Shown piece by piece: positions 54,869 through 64,000 of a stretch of DNA of 64,000 bases (within the stretch, counting starts at the first letter, position 1; each line of letters begins with the position of its first letter). The stretch comes from Syngnathus acus (Eukaryota > Chordata > Actinopteri > Syngnathiformes > Syngnathidae). Position numbers and translations under genes: made by a program. The stretch is from NCBI RefSeq assembly GCF_901709675.1, contig NC_051097.1, positions 11,758,039-11,822,038 of the forward strand. The letters are read 5' to 3'. A model generated the notes under the pieces. The model was not told where the DNA came from and made no database searches. It was given only the letters and a program-made list of their open reading frames with translations.

Positions 54869-56457
54869 TCACAAGTCCTCAAAGAGGTCCTCCACTTCTT
54901 CTGCCGCCGCCGCCGGCTGCTGCTGCTGACTGGCTGCCGCCGGGGAGTCGCTCCTGCTACGCAAGCGAGGAAGGAAGGAAGGAAGCAAGGAAGGAAGGAA
55001 GGAAGGGGAGCAGGTCAGTGGGACGACGGGACTCGTTCCTTCTGAGAGAGGAAGTGGAGCGTGTGGTTTGCAAAGACCTCTACCTTGCGTGCGCTCGCTC
55101 AACGGCCGCCTCCAAGGCTCCCGGGCGGCGGCGGAAGTGCCGCTTGCGACTGGGCGCCACGTCGGCGAGGTCGATCAGGCTGTCGTCGCACGGGCCAGGA
55201 GAGCGCGCCCCTGAAAACAGCAAGCCGCACGTTCAGCGCGACAGACAAGTCCGAAACGGCTCCGACGCTCTGGGTTAGCTATCCGGAGGTCCACCCAGAC
55301 TGAAATCAAGCGTACCGCCGGAAGATGCAACGGCCGGCGGCGGCGGCGGCGCCACCGCGTCTCCCTCCGCCTCCTCAGCCGCCCGCTCTCGCTTCTCGCC
55401 GCTCCTGCCGAGGACGCAAAGTATCGGCCGTGACCGGACGTGGGCGCTCCGAAGGGTGGGCGAGCGAACGGCGTACCCGGCTTCCCGGAGCTGCTCGAGC
55501 GTCTGTCGCAGGCCGCGCATCTTGGCTTTCTTCTCGTTGAGGACGTGAAGAAAGCGAGCGTAAAGCTCCGCCTCCAGGGCCTCCTTACCGCTGGCGTAGC
55601 GCTCCAACCTGAAAAACAAAACTGCAGTGAACAAAATGCAGGCAGTGCAGCCAGGACAGCGACGCCTGGAGGAGCTGGCTGTACGGGCGGGCCTGCGCTC
55701 AGGACGCCGCGTCATGGCAGAGACGCTAAGTATTTACTCGGCGCCGGAGCGGACATGTTCTCGTCGCAGCCGTAGGTTGTGCTCCCGAAGCTCCCGGTTG
55801 TGCCGCTCCAGAGAAGTGGCTCTCTCCAGACTGCGGGTCAGCAGAGCCCCGACAATCTGCTCGGGCTCGGTGACGGGCCCGAGCCGTGTCGAGCCTAGCC
55901 TGAACTGCCGTGTGACAACGAAGAGACGGTGAAACGGCCAGCCCCGCGACACCGCGAGACTCGTTTGAGTAGTGGCGCCCGCGCACTGATCGGGGTCACC
56001 GCCTCACCGAGATGTCCTTCTGCACTTTGTCGTAGGTCAGTGTGAGGGCGCCGTCGGGCGTGGCCGGCGCCAGGGCGAAGCGGTAAGAGTGGACGCCCGC
56101 CTCCCCCGTCAGCGCCTCCCGCAGGTCCTGGACGTACTTCTCCGTGGACATCTCCAGTTCAGCCGCCTCCTGGCGCACCGACGCCTCGCTCGCTGGGAAA
56201 TTAGAAGAGCCGACAGTGATTCACTGATAAAATGATCGATTCGCAAAAAATAGTGGATGGCGACGAGTTCATGAAAGTTGGAGACGGAGGACCGGAGGAG
56301 GACCGGAGGACCGACCTTCGCCACTCCAAGCGTGTCGTCCGTCGCTGAGCAGCAGCTGGAAGCCATAGGCCAAGCCCCGCCCACTCTCGTCCACACGCAG
56401 GAAGTAGGAGGAGTCGGGCTCGGACGAGAGCGGGATTTCCCTCACGGACGAGTGCAT
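54869..56457 (-). CDS. xrcc4: DNA repair protein XRCC4 (non-homologous end joining), seven coding exons
   Basis: A 309-residue XRCC4, the scaffold that binds DNA ligase IV and XLF in classical end joining. Exons (minus): 56457-56316, 56192-56008, 55904-55738, 55608-55477, 55404-55316, 55210-55084, 54956-54869. The globular head spans exons 1-2 (EIPLSSEPDSSYFLRVD, SDGRHAWSGE, KYVQDLREALTGEAG). The coiled-coil stalk follows (FRLGSTRLG; LERYASGKEALEAELYARFL; HVLNEKKAKMRGL), holding the ligase IV-binding segment. The tail keeps a basic patch (VAPSRKRHFRRR) like the human nuclear localisation region and ends EVEDLFEDL, matching human PEDLFDEI. Human XRCC4 is 336 residues, so the disordered tail is shortened. 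The ATG lies two bases after an acceptor-like site, so a non-coding first exon is likely. Confidence 0.94.
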
Positions 56458-57831
56458 CTCTGCGGGCGGGCGGGCAGGCAGCTTCCGGACTTAACACATG
56501 GGGAAAGAGCCAATGACAGAAGAGAGCGGCCGGCATAAGCCCCAATTCACGCCAATGACAACAGCCGGCAGATCTGCTGTCAACTGCGCGGATGACAACA
56601 CGGGCGAGCGGTGAGGCACAACCGCGACGTCATTCCCCGCCAAGACAAATCACGTCAAGTCAAACCACACGCATTTGTTGAATGCTAAGCTGCTAGCTAG
56701 CTCGCACCGCGCTCGTCAACACGGCAAGTTTGAACGGCCGCACGCGACGAGCCCAATGCTTAAAACGGAACAAAACACACCATTAACCGGGCGTTGCACG
56801 CAACAACTTACCCACTTGTGTTTTCCTTTTGCCTACCAATTGGTTCGGATAAAAAAATGGTCGCACTAGCATCTTTTCCGGTCCATAACTGACAAACTTA
56901 GCAAGTTTCGCCTACGTCATCATCGGGCGACAAACACCGCATCGACTCATTAACATAAGGATTTAACAATGAATAAACGATTTAGATGTTTATGATCACA
57001 GTACTATTTAATTATAGTCTACACACATATACATATATAATTTATATATACACGTACATACACATATGTATATATATATGCAGCAGCTTCTTGTGTCTCC
57101 CCTTGTATGAATTTTTTTCTGATTCAGAGGTACAATTTGAACATGACGAGTCAAAAGAGCGAAGGGTTGTTTTTCTGCCCCGAGAGGCAAAGGCAACAAA
57201 GCTGCGTGCCACGTGTCGTCGAGAAGGGAAATGAAGGGATTAAGACGAGCTCAGCTCAGCTCAGGACCAACGCGGGACTGGACTTCAGATAACATGAGTC
57301 TCCTCCAGCAATAATTGCACGCGTTTTAGTGCTCTCCATAAATTAAACACACGTGTGCGCCCGGCCGGATTGCAGCGCATTTTCAGGGGCTTTCCAAGAA
57401 TCTGAAATAGGAATCGTTTACACAAAGATGGACAAGAGTTGGAAGTAAAGGGCTTATGTTCAAGTGCAACCAGGTGGCATCGCTGAATGAAGCCTCTGTG
57501 CTGCATTTGGAAACAGAAGGCTCGGAGGGGGTCTGAAGTTTCGCTCCCAGGGTGGACTTCACAAGGTTCTTCTTGTTCTTGCTTGTATTCACGAGCTGTT
57601 AACATCTGTACTTGATTCGGTTTGCAAAAGTCTTGTAAAGACCTCATCAATGATGTCGCAACTAACCTTTCTAAATGGTTCTCAGCAGCCAGACAAAGTT
57701 GACAGAGCAAGTGGGTAAAAATCAAAAGCACTACAAACCGTACAAAATGACGTCTTTTGATTGATTTACTAGCATAACAAGCGAACAGAATGATTTTGGA
57801 AAGAGGCAAAAGGGTTGCAGCGGCAACAAGT
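56458..57831. other. Spacer between xrcc4 5' end and zcchc9 3' end
   Basis: Contains the xrcc4 promoter (position not resolved), an AT-rich tract with TATA/ACATA repeats at about 57015-57085, and otherwise unique sequence with no coding exon. Confidence 0.55.
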
Positions 57832-59379
57832 TCAGAAGACCACAACTTTGTGGCGCTTGGGTTCGCTCTTGACCACGGGAACGTGGACGTCCTCATGGTC
57901 GGCGCTCATGTTGTTGGACAACCAGCTCAAGGTCACGTTATGACCTGCAAGTACATGAAAGAAAAGAAAAAAATAAATAAATCAATACAAGCTGGAATGC
58001 CTCAACTGAGTTAATTGAAGAAGAAGAAGAAAAAAAAGGCAAGCCACTCTTTCTATTCTGGAAACTTGCATTTTCCCTACTTTGCCCCCTTTGTCTTTCA
58101 ACAACGCCCTGTTTCTTTCCCTCCTTATTTGGTTTTCCCCCAGAAAAAAAAAAAAAGAGCAGCGTCAGCCCCAGCTTTAACAACAACACAGTGTTAGATG
58201 CCAAGGTTCACTAGGTGGCGGCGTCAGACTCACTGGAGGCTTGATGTTCGGGACAGTCCTTCTGGAAATGTTCCACAGATCCGCAGACTCGACAGCTCCC
58301 TCCTGGGAAGCAAACGAGAGCGTCAAAATGGAACGCACGCAGACAGCGGCCATATGCAGCCACTGTCACGTGGGTGAGTTGCAATGCTTGATATCAATCT
58401 ATAATTCAAGGTCATTTGACCAAATCAAAAACCTTTTGCAGCTATCACCCCCCCCCCCCCCCCCCCCACTCAAAAAAGGGTCAAAAAGAACGCTAATGGA
58501 ATACTGTGTCTCCATCTAGCGGCCGAGATTAGAACAACATCAACGGTACGTCAACTCACGGACCTTGAGCGTAGAGGCCTTTGGGGTTGTCCGGGCAGGA
58601 GCGTGACAAATGTCCCGTCTGACCGCAGATGAAGCACTTGGCGTACGGGTAGTCACCTGCAATTGCAAAAGTCCACTCGCTGTTATTAACAGAGGGAGGA
58701 CAAGGAAACGTCCTTGTCCTCACCGACGGCGGGGTCCACTTTGGCCCGGCAGCGCTGGATTTCGTGCTCGGTGGAACCGCATCGGTAGCAGATGTCGCTA
58801 CCCATCTCTCGGTCGCCCTCTGCCTCTGGACAGTCGGCCAGGCCGTGGCCGGGCTTCCTGCAGTTGAAGCACAGCTGCGGAGAAGACCCAAACAAACAAC
58901 AATGAGTTGTGCAAAGTGGGCCACAGTAAAAAAAACAAAAATTGCAAACAATGTCCTTGACAGTTTATGCCAAAATACAGCAAGGGCTTTGTCTTGAGAG
59001 GGGGGAAAACAGCTCGATCTCTCACCATTCTGTTCTTCTTGTCTGCCTGCCTCTTGAGCCTCCTGTTTTCTCTCCTCTGGTCCTTCTTCAAGGCCACCTC
59101 CACCTCTTGCCGCAGCTCCTGCTGCCCGTGCGTTGTCGCCGTCGTTTGCCCGCCCTGCTGCAGAAACGCCAGGAAGCCATTGACATCCTGGTCCGTGTAT
59201 TCCTTCTTCTTCTTGTTGGCCTTCTTCACCGCCGAGCCGCCCGGTTGCATTCCTCGAGCGTGGCTCCTCTGAGGCTCTTCTCCTCTTGCTCCGGCTGCTC
59301 CCGCCCGCAGCCGACTCCAGGGCGTGGCCTCGGCGGCCTTGTGCTTGTGGACGTTGTTGGCCCGCGCCCACCTCGTCAT
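57832..59379 (-). CDS. zcchc9: Zinc finger CCHC domain-containing protein 9, five exons
   Basis: A 259-residue nucleic-acid-binding protein with four CCHC zinc knuckles, nucleolar in mammals. Exons (minus): 59379-59026, 58874-58724, 58656-58564, 58302-58234, 57944-57832. The N-terminus MTRWARANN and a Lys-rich stretch (KKANKKKKEYTDQDVNGFL) match the family, followed by VALKKDQRRENRRLKRQA. Knuckles: CFNCRKPGHGLADC, CYRCGSTEHEIQRC, CFICGQTGHLSRSC, CRVCGSVEHFQKDC. The C-terminus MSADHEDVHVP and final VVVF correspond to the human MSADYEEILDVP and VVNF. The exon 3 to 4 and 4 to 5 junctions are phase 1; the exon 4 donor is GTCCGT. Human ZCCHC9 has 271 residues. Confidence 0.95.
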
Positions 59380-60174
59380 GATGACGTCGTCGTCGTCAAA
59401 GTGCAAGGGTCTGGGCAAAAGGCAAGAGATTTCATTCAAAAGATGGCTGGGCCTGCCACAACTGATCTAACATAAGAGTACATCAATTGGGGAATTTAGA
59501 AGAAACCTCACTTAATTGCTATGTTTTGGGGCTTTGAATTGCAATTGACAAGATCCCCAAAACAGAAAAACGTAAATGTCGGATTCGTGTTGTGTGCTTG
59601 ACTTTTTTTTTTAAAATCAAAATCGATGAAACGTTTGCCCAGCCAATGTGCGGCTCGGGCAAACTACAATCATATATCCACGTTGGTAAACAGCGCCAGT
59701 ACGTTAGTTAGCACATTAGCTCGAAACTTAGCACACGTGTTGTGGCGCATTCCTTAACGTGACGTGGTCCCGCAATCGACCAACTTCCTAAGACTAAACG
59801 ATTATTAGGTAATATGTTGAAGACAACCTTTGATTCAGAAAACAAACACAAGACTACCTTGAGAAGTTGAAACGTCATCCATGTGTTGCTGTTTTCCCCG
59901 AAACCTGGTTCAGTGTTTCGTTGCTTTTCTTAAAGACCAAATTGCACTCTGGCGCCACCCTCTGCTTCGGAGTACATGATGCGCAGGGGTTACATTACAA
60001 TCAATTCTCGGCAAACAACTGTTCAGAATTCATTCCAAGGCTTTTCCAAATACGTCTTATTGTTACTTTTGTGACCCTAAAACACATGAACGTGACGACA
60101 CACAGCGAGCGACGGGAGGCGAGCGTGACGTAGTAACTGTGCGACGCACGTGTGCGTGCCGTGGTACTGCTGCA
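59380..60174. promoter_or_regulatory. Head-to-head intergenic region of zcchc9 and ddx56
   Basis: The two start codons face away from each other, 795 bases apart. No TATA box stands out; a CGTGACGTAG motif lies at 60123-60132 near ddx56. Both flanking genes are broadly expressed types, so a shared bidirectional promoter is possible but not shown. Confidence 0.45.
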
Positions 60175-63100
60175 ATGGCGACTGAGAGGCTTCAATTCCA
60201 CCAAATGGGACTTGACGACCGTCTTTTGAAGGTAACAGAGCTCAGCTCCGCTCCGCTCCGCTCCGTGTTTGCATGCGAGTTAAACCCAAATGGAAGAATG
60301 CTAACGCGCCACGAGAAGTTGAGCCGCTCGAAAATGACGGATTTCATCTGCCCCGCCATTCGTCAACACGGTACGAAAATAAGCCCAAGTACGACAGACA
60401 CCGTTCTGTGTTTGCCCAGACACGATAGATAAGAAAAAGGTCAATGAGTCAAGCAAAGCCGAAATGAAGCAGGGATAAGAATTCACGGCACATAATACTA
60501 AAGCTCCCTTAAATTCATTTGTGTTTGTCATGAAGCGCCAGAAGAAAATGCATCTGAGGTTGGCTCGAGTGTAACACAAGGGATGTCCTCTTTTAGGCGC
60601 TGGCCGATTTGGGTTGGTCCCAGCCCACCTTGATCCAGGAAAAGGCCATCCCTCTGGCTCTGGAGGGAAAAGACCTCCTGGCTCGGGCCCGGACCGGCTC
60701 TGGGAAAACCGCCGCTTACGCCGTGCCCATCATCCAGCGCATCCTGGCCTCCAAGCAGGTGACAAACAAACGACCAGCCCCGGAACAATCCAAAGTGCCG
60801 GCTGCGAGCGCTCGTGTCTCGTTGTCCTCTTCAGAGTGTTCGCGAGCAGGACGTGAGGGCCCTTATCCTGGTGCCAACCAAGGAACTGGGCCAGCAGGTC
60901 CAGACGATGATGAGGCAGCTGACCGCGTACTGCTCCAGGGACGTCCGCGTGGCCGACATATCCGGGAAAGCCGACGTGTCTGCTCAAAGGTCCCAAAAAA
61001 GAAAAACAATAGCATTATATTTATATTTCCCCTCATTTTTGGACCGCTGCCCATTTCTGCCGCTTTTTGCTTGTCGGCCGGCAGGCCCGTCCTGATGGAG
61101 AAGCCCGACGTGGTGGTGGGCACGCCGTCCCGCGTTCTGGCCCACCTCAACGCGCGCAATCTCACCCTGCGAGCCTCGCTGGAGACGCTGGTGGCGGATG
61201 AGGCCGACCTGCTCTTCTCTTTCGGCTTCGAGGACGACCTGAAGAGTCTGCTGTGGTGAGGGAGGCCATGCGGGCTTTGCCTCGGGGCTGCTTCTTCAAC
61301 CAATCGGAGGGAGGGAGGGAGGAACGCATGGCGCGAGGAACGCATGGCGCGCTAATGCTAATATTGTGTGCTCAACCGCCCTACAGCCACCTGCCAAAGA
61401 TCTACCAGTCCGTCCTCATGTCCGCCACCCTCAGTGATGACGTTCAGGCCTTGAAGGAGCTTCTGCTGCACAATCCCGTAAAGGCGGCCAGTGTAGCGGC
61501 GGTTACCCTCGTGAAGCACACCACATGACCAAGAAAACAATGTCCGTCTGTCCGTCCGTCCGTCCCCAGGTGACCCTGAAGCTGCAAGGCTCCCAGCTGC
61601 CAGACTGCAGCCAGCTGCAGCAGTTCAGCATCCGCTGCGAGGAGGAGGACAAGTTCCTGCTCATCTACACGCTGCTCAAGCTGCGGCTGGTGCGGGGCAA
61701 GACGCTGGTCTTTGTGGGAGCCGTGGAGCGATGCTACCGCCTCAAGCTCTTCCTGGAGCAGTTCAGCATTCCCGCCTGCGTGCTCAATTCGGAGCTGCCC
61801 GTCCGGTCCAGGTCAGACCTTTCTGGAATTGGACTCCATGAAACAAAAGGGGAAACTTGCGTCCGCTTGGCCGTCAAACAAAACGCAAATCGAGTCGAGT
61901 TGTTGTTCCTCGCGCAGGTCTCACATCATCACACAGTTCAATCAAGGGTTCTACGACTACATCATCGCCACGGACGAACGCGGTCTGGCCGACCCTGGCG
62001 CCGCTCCAAATCCTGCCGGAAGAGGCAAGAAGAAGAGCAAGAAGGCGGGGCAGTGAGTCTTTATTCAAAGTGAAAGACAACTCTTGAGGACTGAGCAGAC
62101 TCAAGGTGTGCTGTGCTGCGCTGCGCTGCCTTGCTAGGGCTAAAGCGAAGGAATACAGCGTCTCCAGGGGTGTGGATTTCCAAAACGTGGCCAACGTCAT
62201 CAACTTTGATTTCCCCGCCACCGTGGAGTCGTATATCCATCGAGTGGGAAGGTACGCCCGCCCGCCGGCCGGCCGGCGGCGTGGTCCGCGCGAGGCCAAA
62301 AGCTGACGCTTAGCTTTCCTCTAGGACGGCGAGAGCCGACAACCCGGGCACGGCCTTGTCCTTCGTCGCTCACACGGAAACGGCTTTGCTCTCCGAGGTG
62401 GAGGAGACGCTGACAGGAGGTGAGGCGATCAAGAGAGCGGTGGCACGCGCACCTTTTCACATTGGATTCCTGGCGTAACGGTCTCGCTGTTGTCTCCAGA
62501 CAACGCAGAATCGGCCCTGAAACCGTACCAGTTCAAGATGGAGACCATTGAAGGTTTGAGGTACAGGTGCAGGGTGAGTCTGAGGTTTTTTGTTGTTGTC
62601 GTCGTTTTTCCCCACCATCACCCAAAATACAATGAGATGGGATTATGGTTTGCCACCCACCAAAGGACGCCATGCGATCGGTCACCAAGCAGGCGGTGAG
62701 AGAAGCTCGGCTGAAAGAGATCAAGCATGAACTGCTCAACTCGGAGAAGCTGAAGGTGAGCCTCTCGCAAGTGCTCCGTATTTGTCAAAGGTCACGAGCG
62801 GGTGGCCTCTGCTTGTCAATCAGACGTACTTTGAGGACAATCCCAGAGACCTGCAGCTGCTCCGACACGACCGAGACCTTCACCCCGCCGTCATCAAGCC
62901 TCACCTGAAGAACATCCCGGAATACCTTAGTCAGTCACGTCACGTTAGCTCCCTAGCGTGCTTTCATCTGCTCGCTGACTCCAACTTGACTTTGTAACCT
63001 TTGCGCAGTCCCCGAAGCTCTGAGGGATGTGGTGGACCCCCTGTCCAACAAGAGGAGGCGAAGAGGGCCAAACCAAAAGCCCAAACCGCACGGAGTGGCC

Positions 63101-63259
63101 AAAAGCAGCTTGAAGGTGAGCCACAGCCGCCCAGCCACCCCTTATGCCCCACACCGACTCATTGGCGCATGCTGTTTTTTGTTGAAGGGCAAGAATCCGC
63201 TGAGGAGTTTCCGCTACACGAAAAGGGAGCGCAATAAAAAGCCCAGCCATTCGCTGTAA
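60175..63259 (+). CDS. ddx56: DEAD-box RNA helicase DDX56, fourteen exons
   Basis: A 556-residue nucleolar DEAD-box helicase (NOH61) needed for assembly of large ribosomal subunits. Exons: 60175-60231, 60597-60758, 60835-60989, 61085-61255, 61387-61477, 61570-61811, 61918-62052, 62138-62251, 62325-62419, 62500-62573, 62666-62755, 62824-62929, 63009-63115, 63188-63259. Helicase motifs: Q motif region [11 protein letters not shown] and [14 protein letters not shown], Walker [14 protein letters not shown], Ia PTKELGQQ, Ib [54 protein letters not shown] Lys-rich insert ([16 protein letters not shown]) before motif V and the tail [16 protein letters not shown] are characteristic of DDX56. Human DDX56 has 547 residues. 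All junctions are GT-AG with consistent phase. Confidence 0.97.
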
Positions 63260-63370
63260 TGATCTGCATTCCTCCTCACAAAAACATTGGCCAATTTTCA
63301 GATGGAACACAATGTCTGGCTTTGCTGTGGCGACGGTCCGAGAACATCTGCCTGCCTGGGCCCGTGTGTT

Positions 63371-63416
<46 letters not shown>

Positions 63417-63838
63417 CTCGCGCTGCAGCACATTTGATTGCGTTTTCCAGATGGAACCAAATAAAATCATTTCAGTCCTGAGCCAGTTCATTTGTCAATT
63501 CTTGCATTGTTTGGAGGTGTCACGGTTCATTTTCAGAACGCCGTCCTGTCGCCACATCGCTAGCTTGAGATTGTCTCGACAGCAGTCTTTGGTGAAAGCA
63601 GGCGGATTATCTTTTTTTGTTTTTTTAATCTTGAGTAACTGCATCAAAAAAGCAACATTGGTTGGTTAATGAACAGCCATCTTTGTTTTTCAAGCGACGC
63701 GGTGCGGAGAGGTCTTGCCGGAGCGTCACGCTTTTAAAAGCGCCTCATTCTTATTGCGCAAAGGAAATGTCGATTCATTCGAGTGGCGTGCTTAGATGAG
63801 CAAAGGAAATGTGAAGGGCCGGTTCTCTTTGGCGCCTT
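63260..63838. other. ddx56 3' UTR and convergent spacer
   Basis: Holds AATAAA at 63460-63465 (likely ddx56 polyadenylation signal) and a (TG)n tract at about 63379-63409. No coding exon seen until the minus-strand stop at 63839. Confidence 0.6.
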
Positions 63839-64000
63839 TCAGTCGATGGTGAAGTGAAAGGGGTAGTCCTCGGTGGGCCCCGAGTCAAAGATGATGCTGT
63901 CAAAGGGATTCTCGGTGGACAAGTTGTCCACGGGGAACCAGGAGTCGTACCAGGAAGTGGTGGTCTGGGGCTTCCGCGTGGTGCTGGTGGTGGCAGCGGT
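63839..64000 (-). CDS. C-terminal end of an unrecognised protein (partial)
   Basis: A minus-strand open frame enters from the right edge and ends with a TGA at 63841-63839, giving 53 codons. The visible part is Thr/Ser-rich (TSTTRKPQTTTSWYDSW) followed by an acidic, aromatic tail (ENPFDSIIFDSGPTEDYPF, ending HFTID). This composition suits the C-terminus of a secreted or membrane protein with an O-glycosylated stalk, but I do not recognise the family. Coding status is inferred only from the open frame, its composition and the clean stop. Confidence 0.5.
   Translation of the reverse strand, partial: TAATTSTTRKPQTTTSWYDSWFPVDNLSTENPFDSIIFDSGPTEDYPFHFTID

Overview
The window is nuclear DNA of a ray-finned fish with a compact genome. 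Evidence: vertebrate split genes with short GT-AG introns, very dense microsatellites, several transposon-derived repeats, and teleost-type proteins. All gene models below were assembled by eye from exon translations and splice junctions. In every model with a full set of junctions the reading phases close, so boundaries should be right to within a base or two, but none was checked against transcripts. The species cannot be named from the sequence.

Layout, left to right: nudcd3 (+, 585-2704), zmiz2 (+, 6367-12550), ppia (+, 13757-15381), a dusp26-like phosphatase (-, 16481-17617), acads (+, 19148-22017), a block of satellite and transposon DNA (22351-25467), an arrdc3-like arrestin-domain gene (+, 26026-30083), a tandem hairpin repeat array (31000-32720), a mef2c-like MADS-box gene (-, 34297-39239), cetn3 (-, 42700-44361), a hapln1-like link protein (+, 46967-48675), a versican-like lectican (-, 49205-53911), xrcc4 (-, 54869-56457), zcchc9 (-, 57832-59379), ddx56 (+, 60175-63259), and the 3' end of an unrecognised gene (-, 63839-64000).

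The gene order joins two vertebrate linkage groups. nudcd3, zmiz2, ppia and ddx56 correspond to genes near human 7p13. arrdc3, mef2c, cetn3, hapln1, vcan, xrcc4 and zcchc9 correspond to human 5q14 and lie in almost the same order, but packed into about 33 kb. hapln1 and the lectican keep their ancestral tail-to-tail arrangement and probably act together in hyaluronan-rich matrix. The other genes are unrelated housekeeping or regulatory genes (chaperone, SUMO ligase cofactor, prolyl isomerase, phosphatase, beta-oxidation, centriole, DNA repair, RNA processing).

The most unusual structure is at 22343-25475. Two direct copies of a roughly 520-bp hAT-like element bracket 2.07 kb of telomere-like satellite, and a perfect 8-bp target duplication sits only at the outer ends, as if the whole unit had moved as one composite transposon. 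A third, solitary copy with its own perfect 8-bp duplication lies in a mef2c intron. Other notable structures are an interleaved inverted repeat in a ppia intron, a near-perfect hairpin upstream of zmiz2, and a 235-bp tandem array whose fifth unit carries a flipped hairpin loop.
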